64,000 nucleotides of DNA from Herbidospora mongoliensis (GCF_001570545.1 NZ_BBXD01000017.1:124001-188000); one strand, 5' to 3'; shown: positions 8,884 to 17,932, counted from the stretch's first letter. The notes: generated by a model from the sequence alone, not told the origin. Numbers and translations are program-made.

Positions 8884-11388
8884 TCATGCCGAACCGGCGG
8901 CACGCTCGACCACGTCGGCCCATCGTTCGAGAAGCGACTGCGCGGTGTCCATGTCGTGACCCTCGGCCCACAAGTGGGTGACGGCTTCGGAGGGGTCGGG
9001 CAGCACGAGCGCCCAGCTGCCGTCTTCGCCGACGACCCGCACGCCGTCGGTGGTGTCGATGCGGTCGCCCTCGGCGGCCTCGACGACCGAGCGCATGACC
9101 GCCCCCTTGTGCGCCCACGGGGTGGGCACGGTGCGGCGCAGGAGCTTGGTCTCGGGGATGCGCGCGTCGATCTGGCTGAGCGACAGGCGGGTGCGGGCGA
9201 CCAGGCCGAGCAGCCGCAGGAAGACGGCCAGGCCGTCGACCGTGGGGCCGAACTCGGGCACGATGAAGCCGCCCCGGCCGTCGCAGGCGAAGATCATCTC
9301 TGGGTGCCGCGAGGCCGTGGTCAGCGCGTCGGTGCTGGTGGCCGTCCAGTCGACGTGGACGCCGTGGAAGCGGCAGACCATCTCGGCGACCCTGGTCGTG
9401 GTCACCGGCAGGGCCACGCGCCCGCCCCGGCGTTCGGCGGCGACCAGGTCGAGCACCACCAGAAGGGCCCGCTCCTCACTGATGAGCTGGCCCTTCTCGT
9501 CGACGAGGGAGACCCGCTCCCCCACCGGATCGAAACGGACCCCGAACGCGGCCCGCGAGGACGCGACGAGTTCGGCCAGGCGCTGCAGGTCGCGGCGACG
9601 TTCGGCGAAGGTCTCGGTGGGCGAGGCGTCGTCGAGGCGGTTGTTGACTGTGAGAACCCCCACACCGACCCGGCCGAGCAGGCTGGGCAGCACCAGGGAG
9701 GCGGTGCCGCCGGCGCAGTCGACGACGACCTTCATCTCGGCGTCTTTCACGCCGGTCATGTCGACGCAGCGGACCAGGTCGCGCGAGTAGGTGTCGAGGG
9801 CGCGGGCAGGGAAGGACAACTCGGCGATCTCGCCGGGGAAGGCCCGGCGGTATTCCTGGCGGGAGAAGACCCGTTCCAATTTGCGCTGCGCGGCCTGGGA
9901 GAGGTCGGCGCCCGTCTCGTCCATGAAGACGATGTCGACGCTCTGGGGGTCGCCCGCCGTGGTGCGCAGGGCGATGCCGCCCTTCACGGTCTCGCGGGAG
10001 GTGTGGAAGCGGGCCACCGGCATGGCGGCGGCCTCGAGGTCGACCACGTTGATCGCGCTAGCGTTGAGGGCGCTGATGACGGCGCGCTTGAGTGCGCGGG
10101 CGGCCCGGGAGCCGTCGCGGCTCGTGACGACGGTGTCGCCCTTGCTGAGGGTCGTGGCGTAGGCGCTGGCCAGGCGTACGCACAACTCGGGGGTGATCTC
10201 CACGTTGACCAGGCCGCTGACGCCCCGGGGGCCGAACAGGCTGCGCTGGCCCCGGGACTCCCAGATGACGCTGGTGTTGACGACGGCGCCGGCCTCGACG
10301 GTCTTGAAGGGGTAGATCTTGACGCCGCTGGAGACGTAGGCCTCGGCCTCGATGACGCACTCGTCGCCGACGACGGCGTTCTCCTCGATGCGGGCGGCGG
10401 CCATGACGTCGGTGTTCTTGCCGATCACGCAGCCCCGGAGGTTGGCGGCCGGGCCGACGTAGACGTTGTCGTGGACGACCGCGCGGTGCAGGAACGCCCC
10501 CTCCTTGACCACGGCGTTGCTGCCGAGCACGGTGTATTCGCGCAGCTCGGCGCCCGCCTCGACCTTGGCGTAGTCGCCGATGAACAGGGGGCCCTTGAGC
10601 ACCGCCTCGGGGTCGACGGAGGCGCCCTCGGCGGCCCACACGCCCGGCGAGAGCTCGAACGCGTCGAAGTCGACCTTGACCCGGCCCTCCAGCACGTCGG
10701 CCTGGGCCTTCAGATAGCTCTCGTGGGTGCCGACGTCCTCCCAGTAGCCCTCGGCGACGTAGCCGAACAGCCGCTCGCCACGTTCCAGCAGCTTGGGGAA
10801 CACGTCGGACGACCAGTCGACCGACCGGCCCGCCGGCACCTCGTCGAGGACGGCCGGTTCCATGATGTAGATGCCGGTGTTGACCGTGTCGGAGAAGACC
10901 TGGCCCCACGTGGGCTTCTCGAGGAAGCGCTGGATGCGGCCGTGGTCGTCGACGATGATGATCCCGAACTCCAGCGGGTTCGGGACGCGCTTGAGGCCGA
11001 TGGTGACCAGCGCCCGGTGCTCGCGGTGGAACCGGAGCATGTCGGTCAGGTCGATGTCGGTGAGCGCGTCGCCCGAGATGACCAGGAAGCGGTCTTCGCG
11101 CAGGCGGTCGGCGGCGTTCTTGACGCTCCCGGCGGTGCCGAGGGGGCTCTCCTCGGTGGCGTAGTGGAGGGTCATGCCGAGCTCGTCGCCGTCGCCGAAG
11201 TAGTTGCGGATCAGCGCCGCCAGGAACTGGACGGTCACGACGACCTCGCTGTAACCGTGACGCTTCAACAGCCGCAGCACGTGTTCCATGATGGGCCGGT
11301 TGATCACGGGGAGAAGAGGTTTGGGCTGGTTGGCGGTCATCGGCCGCAGCCGGGTTCCCTCCCCGCCCGCCATCACCACGGCCTTCAC
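8884..11388 (-). CDS. manC: Mannose-1-phosphate guanylyltransferase with degenerate phosphomannomutase domain
   Basis: An 834-residue protein like S. coelicolor SCO1388, which makes GDP-mannose for protein O-mannosylation and cell-surface glycans. Residues 1-235 are a nucleotidyltransferase with MAGGEGTRLRPMT and the sugar-binding RFLEKP. A left-handed beta-helix of hexapeptide repeats follows (about 250-360). The rest resembles phosphomannomutase, with VVTSRDGSRAARALKRAV. However, where mutases have the phospho-serine loop T-A-S-H-N-P it reads ALRTTAGDPQSVD, so the mutase half is probably inactive. The start is GTG 11388 with GAGGGTG upstream; the frame runs further up without coding character. 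It lies 16 bases behind clsA. Confidence 0.9.
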   Translation of the reverse strand: MKAVVMAGGEGTRLRPMTANQPKPLLPVINRPIMEHVLRLLKRHGYSEVVVTVQFLAALIRNYFGDGDELGMTLHYATEESPLGTAGSVKNAADRLREDRFLVISGDALTDIDLTDMLRFHREHRALVTIGLKRVPNPLEFGIIIVDDHGRIQRFLEKPTWGQVFSDTVNTGIYIMEPAVLDEVPAGRSVDWSSDVFPKLLERGERLFGYVAEGYWEDVGTHESYLKAQADVLEGRVKVDFDAFELSPGVWAAEGASVDPEAVLKGPLFIGDYAKVEAGAELREYTVLGSNAVVKEGAFLHRAVVHDNVYVGPAANLRGCVIGKNTDVMAAARIEENAVVGDECVIEAEAYVSSGVKIYPFKTVEAGAVVNTSVIWESRGQRSLFGPRGVSGLVNVEITPELCVRLASAYATTLSKGDTVVTSRDGSRAARALKRAVISALNASAINVVDLEAAAMPVARFHTSRETVKGGIALRTTAGDPQSVDIVFMDETGADLSQAAQRKLERVFSRQEYRRAFPGEIAELSFPARALDTYSRDLVRCVDMTGVKDAEMKVVVDCAGGTASLVLPSLLGRVGVGVLTVNNRLDDASPTETFAERRRDLQRLAELVASSRAAFGVRFDPVGERVSLVDEKGQLISEERALLVVLDLVAAERRGGRVALPVTTTRVAEMVCRFHGVHVDWTATSTDALTTASRHPEMIFACDGRGGFIVPEFGPTVDGLAVFLRLLGLVARTRLSLSQIDARIPETKLLRRTVPTPWAHKGAVMRSVVEAAEGDRIDTTDGVRVVGEDGSWALVLPDPSEAVTHLWAEGHDMDTAQSLLERWADVVERAAGSA

Positions 11389-11404
11389 GGGATGATCACC
11401 CTCT

Positions 11405-11974
11405 TCAGGAAACGCGTGCGAGCTGCCGCACCTGCACCACGTAAAGCACCCCTGCCCACCAGTACAGACCCGTACCCCAGATGACGAAAGCCCACCCGAA
11501 AATCGCGCAGATCTCCGCATACCACCCGGGGTGGGAGGCGAGGAAGAGCAGTGGGAAGGCGTACATCAGGTTGGCTGTGGCGGCCTTGCCCAGGAAGTGG
11601 ACGGGCAGGGTGAAGCCGTAGCCCATGCGGCGCAGGAACGGCACCGTGAAGAGCAGCATCACGTCGCGGCCGACCACGAGGGCGGCCAGCCACCAGGGGA
11701 TGATGTCGCGCAGCACCAGGCCCGCGAGCGTGGCCAGGATGTAGAGGCGGTCGGCGGCCGGGTCGATGAAGCGGCCCAGTTTGCTCGTCTGGTTCCACGC
11801 GCGGGCGAGCTTGCCGTCGAGCCAGTCGGAGAACCCCGCCACCATCAGCAGGGCGACGGCCCACCCGTCGGCCTTCGGGCCGAGGATGAGCCACAGGAAG
11901 ACCGGGACGCCGAGCAGCCGCAGGAAGCTCAGCAGGTTGGGGATCGTCCAGATCCGGTCTTCGCCGGTAGTCAC
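11405..11974 (-). CDS. clsA: CDP-alcohol phosphatidyltransferase, eukaryotic-type cardiolipin synthase
   Basis: A 189-residue integral membrane enzyme. It carries the full CDP-alcohol phosphatidyltransferase motif D-x2-D-G-x2-A-R-x8-G-x3-D-x3-D as SDWLDGKLARAWNQTSKLG followed by RFIDPAAD. There are about six hydrophobic helices: LLSFLRLLGVPVFLWLIL, ALLMVAGF, YILATLAGLVLRDIIPWW, and others to VLYVVQVRQL. The S. coelicolor orthologue SCO1389, next to SCO1388 as here, is a cardiolipin synthase that joins CDP-diacylglycerol to phosphatidylglycerol. Assignment rests on the motif plus this neighbourhood; phosphatidylglycerophosphate synthase activity is the main alternative. It is the first gene of a pair with manC. 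Confidence 0.85.
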   Translation of the reverse strand: MTTGEDRIWTIPNLLSFLRLLGVPVFLWLILGPKADGWAVALLMVAGFSDWLDGKLARAWNQTSKLGRFIDPAADRLYILATLAGLVLRDIIPWWLAALVVGRDVMLLFTVPFLRRMGYGFTLPVHFLGKAATANLMYAFPLLFLASHPGWYAEICAIFGWAFVIWGTGLYWWAGVLYVVQVRQLARVS

Positions 11975-11984
11975 GACCCCGACC

Positions 11985-12650
11985 CTACATGTCGGCCGGA
12001 CTGAAATCGGGGCCGACCAGGCCCAGCCGATGGGCGACCACGGCGACCTGGGTGCGGTTGCGCAGCCGCAGTTTCTCCATGAGCGCCGCGACGTGGGTCT
12101 TCACGGTGGTCACCCCGACGTGGAGCCGGGCGGCGATCTCCTGGTTGGACAGGCCGGTGCCGACCAGGGTGAGCACCTGTATCTCGCGTTCGGTCAGGAA
12201 CGAGGGTCGCTCGGGGGCCCGCTGGTCCTCGGCGGCCAGCGCTCGGGCGACCACGCGGCGCAGCACCGAGGGGGCCAGCAGCTGCTCGCCGTGGGCGGCG
12301 CGGCGGACGGCGTCGACCATGCGGTCGGGCGGGTCGTCCTTGACCAGGAAGCCCATCGCGCCCGCGCGCAGCGCGGCGTACACGTTCTCGTCCTCGGCGA
12401 AGGTCGTCAGGACCACCACGCGGGCCGACGGGTGCGCGGCCAGGATGCGGCGGGTGGCCTCCAGGCCGTCGACGCGGGGCATCCGCAGGTCCATCAGCAC
12501 CACGTCGGGGCGTTCGCGCTCGACCACGCGGACGGCGTCGTTCCCGTCGGCGGCCTCGCCGCAGACCGACACGTCGCCGGCCGCCTCCAGCATCATGCGC
12601 ACCCCGGCCCGGACCAGCGCCTGGTCGTCGGCCACCACGACCCGGATCAT
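11985..12650 (-). CDS. NarL/LuxR-family response regulator
   Basis: A 221-residue two-component regulator. The receiver domain has the acidic pocket at VVVADDQALVRAG, the phospho-acceptor Asp54 in VVLMDLRMPRVDG, and the Lys of GFLVKDDP. The C-terminal LuxR-type helix-turn-helix is LTEREIQVLTLVGTGLSNQE followed by IAARLHVGVTTVKTHVAALM. Its ATG overlaps the TGA of the histidine kinase gene (ATGA), so the two are co-translated and form a cognate pair. Target genes are unknown; the receiver and effector domains are intact. Confidence 0.95.
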   Translation of the reverse strand: MIRVVVADDQALVRAGVRMMLEAAGDVSVCGEAADGNDAVRVVERERPDVVLMDLRMPRVDGLEATRRILAAHPSARVVVLTTFAEDENVYAALRAGAMGFLVKDDPPDRMVDAVRRAAHGEQLLAPSVLRRVVARALAAEDQRAPERPSFLTEREIQVLTLVGTGLSNQEIAARLHVGVTTVKTHVAALMEKLRLRNRTQVAVVAHRLGLVGPDFSPADM

Positions 12651-14248
12651 CGGGACACCACTTCCATGGACAGCGCGAAGGTGGCCACCAGGCGCCAGCC
12701 GCCGTCGGGCAGCGGGCCCGCGGTCAGCCGTCCGCCGAGCGCGCGGGTGCGCTCCCGCATCCCGGCCACGCCGTGCCCCGACGACGGGAGGTCCATCGGG
12801 GCCTTACCTGGGGTGTTGCGGATCTCTACGACAAGCTCCTTGTCCTCGGCCGTGACGCTCACCGTCGCCCGGCTTCCCTCTCCGGCGTGCTTGAGCACGT
12901 TGGTCAGCCCCTCCTGGACGATCCTGGCCGCCGACGCGCGGGCCACCAGCGCGGCCCGTGCCGTCTCGGGGGCGATGTCCAGGACCACCTCGATGCCGGC
13001 CGCGGTCACCCGGGCGGCGGCGTCGCGCATGACCTCGTCGGGGTCGGCCACGGGCAATGTCGCGTCCGGACCCGGGTCGCGCAGCACGGCCAGCAGGCCG
13101 CGCAGGTCCTCGAGGACCTGGTGGCCGGTGTCGCGGATGTCGGCCAGCGCCTCGGCCGCCGGGCCGCCCGCGCCGGCGTACTGGGCGGCGCCCGCTCTCA
13201 GCACGATCGCGCCGATGTGGTGGGCGACGATGTCGTGGACCTCGCGGGCGATGCGTTCGCGTTCGGCCAGCCGGTCGCTGCGGGCCCGTTCGGCCCGCAG
13301 CTCCTCTTCTCTTCTGGCGGCGGTACGACGTACACCCACATAGGCCCCGATGGCCGCCGGGGCCACCACCATGGTCGCGACGACCCCGTAGGTCAGGCCG
13401 GTCATGTCGCTCCGCGAGTCGATCACCGTGGCGAGGGTGACCCCGCAGGTCAGCAGATAGCCCGCGCCCAGCCAGCGCCAGGTGGCCTGGCCGGCGAACA
13501 CGGCCAGCGCCACGAACAGCACGACCCGGAGGCTGTCGGCGACCGGTGGCACCAGGCTGTCGGCCACCAGCACGAGCGCGCTCTCGAACAGCAGCACCGC
13601 CCCGGGCAGCCACCGGATCGCCCCCAGGGCCAGCCCCGACAGCACCGCCAGCAGGCCGACGCCGCCGACCTGGAGGTCGTGGCCGTCCCAGTAGGACCAG
13701 GTGCCGAGGACGGCGTAGGCCACTCCCCCAGCGGCGAACAGCACGTCGAGCAGGGGAGCGGGCTCCTCGCCGCGGTCGCGCCGCTCGGCCGCGCCCTGCA
13801 GGTAGCGCCCGACGAGGACCGGCAGCAGCACGATGCCGACGACGTAGTACCAGTAGTTGGCGGTGAACGCGATGCCCGGATCGGCCAGATTGACCGCCGT
13901 GGCCAGGCACGCGGCGACCCCCGCCAGGGCGGTCCAGCGAAGGGTGCGCTCCCGGGCCACCACGCCGACCACGATCGGCAGCAGGATCTGGGCGCCGTCC
14001 ACCAGCCCAGGCCCCGCGTTGTCGAACACGACGAGAAGGGCGGCCAGCGTGAACGCGACCGTGACCGGCCGGTAGCGCAGGAACGCGACCGGCAGGCCGG
14101 TGCAGAGCGCGACCAGCGCCACCAGGGTCCAGCCGGGGGTGGGCGGCGCGCCGGTGAACGACTCGCTCGCGAGCACCGAGAGCGCGACACCGGAGGCGGC
14201 CAGGACGAGGTCCGGCCACCAGGTGACGCGCCATCGGAGGTATGACAT
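12647..14248 (-). CDS. Sensor histidine kinase, HisKA_3 type
   Basis: A 533-residue membrane kinase. About ten hydrophobic stretches fill residues 10-300 (LVLAASGVALSVLASESF, TLVALVALCTGLPVAFL, YWYYVVGIVLLPVLVG and others), with no obvious extracellular ligand domain. A coiled segment rich in Arg and Glu leads to the H box REVHDIVAHHIGAIVLRAG and then the HATPase_c domain with GLTNVLKHAGEG and GHGVAGMRERTRALGGRL. It phosphorylates the NarL-type regulator encoded immediately downstream. I chose ATG 14248 (MSYLRWRV); the frame is open 13 codons upstream. The many membrane helices suggest sensing within the membrane or of cell-envelope stress, which is inference. Confidence 0.92.
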   Translation of the reverse strand: MSYLRWRVTWWPDLVLAASGVALSVLASESFTGAPPTPGWTLVALVALCTGLPVAFLRYRPVTVAFTLAALLVVFDNAGPGLVDGAQILLPIVVGVVARERTLRWTALAGVAACLATAVNLADPGIAFTANYWYYVVGIVLLPVLVGRYLQGAAERRDRGEEPAPLLDVLFAAGGVAYAVLGTWSYWDGHDLQVGGVGLLAVLSGLALGAIRWLPGAVLLFESALVLVADSLVPPVADSLRVVLFVALAVFAGQATWRWLGAGYLLTCGVTLATVIDSRSDMTGLTYGVVATMVVAPAAIGAYVGVRRTAARREEELRAERARSDRLAERERIAREVHDIVAHHIGAIVLRAGAAQYAGAGGPAAEALADIRDTGHQVLEDLRGLLAVLRDPGPDATLPVADPDEVMRDAAARVTAAGIEVVLDIAPETARAALVARASAARIVQEGLTNVLKHAGEGSRATVSVTAEDKELVVEIRNTPGKAPMDLPSSGHGVAGMRERTRALGGRLTAGPLPDGGWRLVATFALSMEVVSR

Positions 14249-14364
14249 GAATGCACGGTAGCGGCCCAAATGGGACCCGGATCCCATCTCGCCTCCGCCA
14301 AGTGGCCGGTCACTCGGCCGGTCGGACGGCTCACTTACCCCCCTCGGCCGCCTACCTTCCAGTT

Positions 14365-14961
14365 ATGGCCAACGAATCAGCCCTCTTCTTCGGGCAGTTC
14401 ATGCGCTCCCCCGGTTCCGTCGGCGCGATCGCCCCCAGTTCCCGGCGTCTCGCCGAGGCCGTCTGCGTCCCGATCCCCGAGCAGGGCGACCCCGTGGTGG
14501 TCGAGCTCGGACCTGGAACGGGTTCCTTCACCGCCGAGATCCAGCGCAGGCTGGGCGGGCGGGGACGGCACCTGGCAGTGGAGATCAACCCGAAGCTGGC
14601 GGCCCACCTGTCCGACCGTCACCCGGGGGTGGAGGTCGTCGTCGACGACGCCTGCGGGCTGCCGGCGCTGCTGTCCGACCGGGGCGTGGCCCAGGCCGAC
14701 GTGATCATCAGTGGCCTGCCGTGGGCCGCGTTCTCCCCCAAGCTGCAGGACAGCCTGCTGAAGGCGATCCTGGGCTCGCTGGCCCCGGGTGGGGCGTTCA
14801 CGATGTTCGCCTACGTCCACGCGATGCTCCTGCCGCCCGCGCTGCGGATCCGGCGGTCGTTGTTCAGCTCGTTCGAGGAGGTCGTGATGGGGCGGACCGT
14901 GTGGCCGAACCTGCCTCCGGCGTTCGTCTACCACGCCCGGCGTCCGCGCGGCGAGAGATAG
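14365..14961 (+). CDS. SAM-dependent methyltransferase, PmtA/KsgA-like
   Basis: A 198-residue soluble enzyme. After FFGQFMRSPGSVGAIAPSSR comes the SAM-binding motif I VVELGPGTGSFTAEI (about 50-64), an acidic loop end HLAVEINPK, and the catalytic-region motif IISGLPWAAF, similar to the N-L-P-Y/W loop of KsgA-like and phospholipid N-methyltransferases. The N-terminal K/R-S-P-x-x-V-G-A-I-A-P-S-S segment is typical of PmtA-like proteins that methylate phosphatidylethanolamine. The substrate is not certain. ATG 14365 has no ribosome site, so the mRNA may be leaderless. It is divergent from the kinase gene at 14248, across 116 bases. Confidence 0.8.
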   Translation: MANESALFFGQFMRSPGSVGAIAPSSRRLAEAVCVPIPEQGDPVVVELGPGTGSFTAEIQRRLGGRGRHLAVEINPKLAAHLSDRHPGVEVVVDDACGLPALLSDRGVAQADVIISGLPWAAFSPKLQDSLLKAILGSLAPGGAFTMFAYVHAMLLPPALRIRRSLFSSFEEVVMGRTVWPNLPPAFVYHARRPRGER

Positions 14962-14974
14962 AGAACGCGTTCTA
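14962..14974. promoter_or_regulatory. KstR-like palindrome just before the acyl-CoA dehydrogenase
   Basis: The perfect 12-bp palindrome AGAACGCGTTCT (14962-14973) followed by A lies between the methyltransferase stop and the acyl-CoA dehydrogenase ATG at 14984. It matches the TetR-family KstR consensus TnnAACnnGTTnnA at every fixed base except the first T (here G). It is well placed to block transcription of the dehydrogenase. Confidence 0.45.
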
Positions 14975-14983
14975 GAATGCGGC

Positions 14984-16165
14984 ATGGATTTCAGGCTGCC
15001 GGAGAGCGCGCGGGCCGTACAGGACGGCATCGGCGAGATCTGCTCCCGCTACGACATGTCCTACTGGGAGCGGTGCGAGGCCGAGAAGAGGTGGCCTGAC
15101 TCGGTATGGGCCGAGCTCGCCAAGGGTGGCTGGCTCGGCCTCGCCGTCCCCGAGGAATTCGGCGGCGGCGGGCAGGGACTGCTCGAACTCGCGGTGGCGA
15201 CCGAGACATTGTCGGCTTCAGGGTCGGCCGGAGGGTCGGCTTTCACGTATGTCTTGACGCCCGGGTTCGGGGCGCTGACGATCGCCCGGCACGGCTCTCC
15301 CCGGCACCGGGCGGCTCTGCTGCCCCGGCTGGCGGCCGGGGAGATCGAGACGTGTTTCGCGCTGACCGAGCCCGACGCCGGGTCGAACTCGCTGGCCATC
15401 ACGACCTCGGCGCGGCTCGACGGGTCGGAGTTCGTGGTGAACGGGCAGAAGATCTGGATCACCGGGGTGCAGCGGGCGACGTGGATGCTGCTCGTCACCC
15501 GGACGATCCCGGCGGCCGAGGCCAAGCCGCGCACCAACGGGCTGACCGTGCTGCTGGTGAACGTGCCCGAGGCGGTGGCGGCGGGGACGTTGTCCTACCG
15601 GCCGATTCCGAAGATGGGGGCGAACACGACGCCCTCGAACATGGTGTTCTTCGACGACCTGCGGGTGCCGGCCGAGAACGTGGTGGGTGAGGTGCACGGC
15701 GGGGCCGTCGTGCTGTGGGACATCCTCAACCCGGAGCGGATCCTGCTCGGCGCGTCGGCTCTCGGCGGGGCCGAGGTCGCGCTGCGGGTGGGCGTCGAGT
15801 ACGCCAAGCAGCGTGAGGTGTTCGGGCGGGCCATCGGGTCGAACCAGGCGATCGCGTTCCCGCTGGCGCGGGTGAAGGCGAAGATCGAACTGGCCCGGCT
15901 GATGCTGTACAAGGCGGCGTGGCTGTTCGACCGCGGCGAACCCTGCGGGACCGAGGCGAACATCGCGAAGCTGACCGCCTCCCAGGCGTTCTGGGAGGCG
16001 GCCGACGCGGCGTTCCAGACGCACGGCGGGATGGCCTATTCGCTGGAGTATCCGGTGGCCCGGCTGCTCGCCGACGCCCGCATCGGGCTGGTGGCCCCGG
16101 TGACCGAGGAACTCCTGCTCAACTACGTGGCGACGCAGGTGCTGGGGCTGCCCCGGTCGTTCTAG
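14984..16165 (+). CDS. Acyl-CoA dehydrogenase
   Basis: A 393-residue flavoenzyme that oxidises an acyl-CoA to the 2-enoyl-CoA in fatty acid or branched-chain or steroid side-chain breakdown. It has the three family domains. The N-terminal helices include YWERCEAEKRWPDSVWAELA. The FAD/substrate barrel includes CFALTEPDAGSNSLAITTSA. The C-terminal helices include YAKQREVFGRAIGSNQAIAF and FQTHGGMAYSLEYPVARLL. Length is normal. The 4-base overlap of its 3' end with the convergent esterase gene is tight. A KstR-like palindrome sits 10 bases upstream of the ATG and no ribosome site is evident. Substrate range cannot be read. Confidence 0.93.
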   Translation: MDFRLPESARAVQDGIGEICSRYDMSYWERCEAEKRWPDSVWAELAKGGWLGLAVPEEFGGGGQGLLELAVATETLSASGSAGGSAFTYVLTPGFGALTIARHGSPRHRAALLPRLAAGEIETCFALTEPDAGSNSLAITTSARLDGSEFVVNGQKIWITGVQRATWMLLVTRTIPAAEAKPRTNGLTVLLVNVPEAVAAGTLSYRPIPKMGANTTPSNMVFFDDLRVPAENVVGEVHGGAVVLWDILNPERILLGASALGGAEVALRVGVEYAKQREVFGRAIGSNQAIAFPLARVKAKIELARLMLYKAAWLFDRGEPCGTEANIAKLTASQAFWEAADAAFQTHGGMAYSLEYPVARLLADARIGLVAPVTEELLLNYVATQVLGLPRSF

Positions 16166-17028
16166 AACGACGCCCTGAGGCGGTCGGCGGCGAGTTCCCT
16201 GGCCTCGGCCGCTTCGGGGAAGAAGCCCGGCAGGCCGAAGAAACCGTGGAGCGAGCCGTCGAAGCAGCGGTATTCGGCGTGGAGTTCGGCGGCGTAGCGT
16301 TCGCACTCGGCGGTCAGCGGGTCGTGTTCGGCGGCGATGACCGTGGCCGGGGCCAGGCCGTCCTTGTTCTTCAGCAGCGCCGGGGCGAAGCGCGGGTCGG
16401 TGCGGTCGGCGGTGCCGGCGTACTGGTCGAACATCCAGGCCACGCGGTCGGTTTCGAGGTTGTGGTGGCCGTGGTCGTCGAAGCCCTGGGTGTCGGTGCG
16501 CATCTCCGTACACGGATAGATGAGCATTTGATGGGTGAGGCCCAACCCAGCGTCGCGGGCCAGGGCGGCGCAGACCGTGGCGAGGTTGGCCCCCGCGCTC
16601 TCCCCCATGACGGCGACCTTCTCATGGTCGTGGACGACCTTCTCCACCACCGCCCAGCAGTCGTCGACGGCGGCCGGGAACGGGTGTTCAGGGGCCAGCC
16701 GGTAGTCGACGGAGATCACCAGCGCGCCCGTCTGGACGGCGAGGTCCCGGCACATCGGGTCGTCGACGTCGGCGCTGCCGAAGACGAACCCGCCACCGTG
16801 GATGTAGACGACGACCGGGAGATCACCGGGCGCCGGGCGGAAGACCCGGACCGGCACCCCGGCGATCTCGGTGTCGGTGACCTCGTGAAGAGGGATCCGC
16901 GGGCTCCGGCCCTCGGCGTCGCCGTCGACGGGACGGCTCTCCTGGATCTCGGCCAGGGTCGGCGGGACATAGTCGACGGCCGGGGGGAATCGGTCCAGGT
17001 ACGCGCGGGCGCGGTCGTGCAATGTCAT
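16162..17028 (-). CDS. Alpha/beta hydrolase, hormone-sensitive lipase family esterase
   Basis: A 288-residue esterase. The oxyanion motif HGGGFVFGS follows VVVYI, then VISVDYRLAPEHPFPAAVDD, the nucleophile elbow MGESAGANLA, the acid in VIAAEHDPLTAE and the His in FDGSLHGFFG. This is the complete signature of family IV (HSL) esterases and the length is usual. There is no signal peptide, so it should be cytoplasmic. I chose ATG 17028 (MTLHDRARAYLDRF); an upstream start at 17037 adds three residues. It is convergent with the acyl-CoA dehydrogenase gene and divergent from the TauE/SafE gene. The substrate is unknown. Confidence 0.92.
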   Translation of the reverse strand: MTLHDRARAYLDRFPPAVDYVPPTLAEIQESRPVDGDAEGRSPRIPLHEVTDTEIAGVPVRVFRPAPGDLPVVVYIHGGGFVFGSADVDDPMCRDLAVQTGALVISVDYRLAPEHPFPAAVDDCWAVVEKVVHDHEKVAVMGESAGANLATVCAALARDAGLGLTHQMLIYPCTEMRTDTQGFDDHGHHNLETDRVAWMFDQYAGTADRTDPRFAPALLKNKDGLAPATVIAAEHDPLTAECERYAAELHAEYRCFDGSLHGFFGLPGFFPEAAEARELAADRLRASF

Positions 17029-17138
17029 GCACCGCACCTTAGAACCGACCGGGCCGCGGAGACGGACCGGGCCCGGCCGGTTGGCTTTCAGGGTCTTCCT
17101 ACTATGTTTGGGGAAATTCTCGACCGGAAGATCCCCCC

Positions 17139-17930
17139 ATGACAGAAGTAGTGCTGGCGCTGGTGGCCGGGTTCCTGGTGGCGGCGCTCGGCACGCCGGT
17201 GGGCGTCTCCGGGGCGGTGTTCCTGCTGCCGTTGCAGGCGAGCCTGCTGGGCGTCAGCGGTCCGGCCATCAGCGCGACGAACCTCGTCTTCAACGCCATG
17301 TCGACGCCCCTGGCCCTGCTGCGGGCGGTGGACGTCCGGGCCCGGTCATCGGAGCTGGTCATCGTCGCCGCCGCCTGTGTGCCCGCGGCGGTGATCGGCG
17401 CGTACGGCCGGGTGACGCTGTTCGCCGACCCGGCGCGCTTCCGCATCCTGGTGATCGCGGTGCTCGCGCCGCTGGGAATTCAGCTGCTCGTCCGCGCCTT
17501 CAGGGGACCCCGGGCCAAGGACACGGGCGAGTCGCCCGTCGTGCGTGCCGTGCCTTTGGCTCTGCTGGCGCTGGTGACCGGTGCGGTGGGCGGCACGATC
17601 GGGATCGGCGGGGGCTCCATGCTGGCGCCGGTGCTGGTGGCCGTGGCGCACCAGACCGTGCAGCGCGCCGCGCCGCTCGCCCTGACGTCGACCCTGGCGA
17701 CCTCGATCAGCGGGCTGATCGCCTACAGCCTGTTCGACGCGTTCCACATCGGCACGCCCCCGGCCGCGCCCGTCTGGCACATCGGGATCGCGACCGGCCT
17801 GGGCGGGATCGCGGGCGCGCTCCTCGGCGCCGCCGTCGCCCGGCGCGCGGGGGAACGCGTGCTGACACTGCTGCTCGGGACGAGCGCCACGGCCACCGCC
17901 GTCAGCTATCTGCTCCAGGTCTCCCACTGA
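17139..17930 (+). CDS. TauE/SafE family membrane permease (sulfite exporter type)
   Basis: A 263-residue integral membrane protein with about eight helices in two related halves. The first half starts LALVAGFLVAALGTPVGVSG and continues AISATNLVFNAMSTPLALLR. The second half starts ALVTGAVGGTIGIGGGSML and carries ALTSTLATSISGLIAYSLFD. The repeated small-residue G-x-G-G-G-S and N-P/T-L helix pairs are typical of TauE/SafE carriers, which export sulfite or sulfoacetate or other organic anions. The substrate here is unknown. The gene is monocistronic and is followed by a strong terminator hairpin at 17933-17959. Confidence 0.9.
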   Translation: MTEVVLALVAGFLVAALGTPVGVSGAVFLLPLQASLLGVSGPAISATNLVFNAMSTPLALLRAVDVRARSSELVIVAAACVPAAVIGAYGRVTLFADPARFRILVIAVLAPLGIQLLVRAFRGPRAKDTGESPVVRAVPLALLALVTGAVGGTIGIGGGSMLAPVLVAVAHQTVQRAAPLALTSTLATSISGLIAYSLFDAFHIGTPPAAPVWHIGIATGLGGIAGALLGAAVARRAGERVLTLLLGTSATATAVSYLLQVSH

Positions 17931-17932
17931 GA

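Noticed and set aside
8956-11484. An 842-residue plus-strand frame opposite the GDP-mannose pyrophosphorylase gene.
   Set aside because: Antisense shadow produced by G/C third positions; no domain and biased composition.
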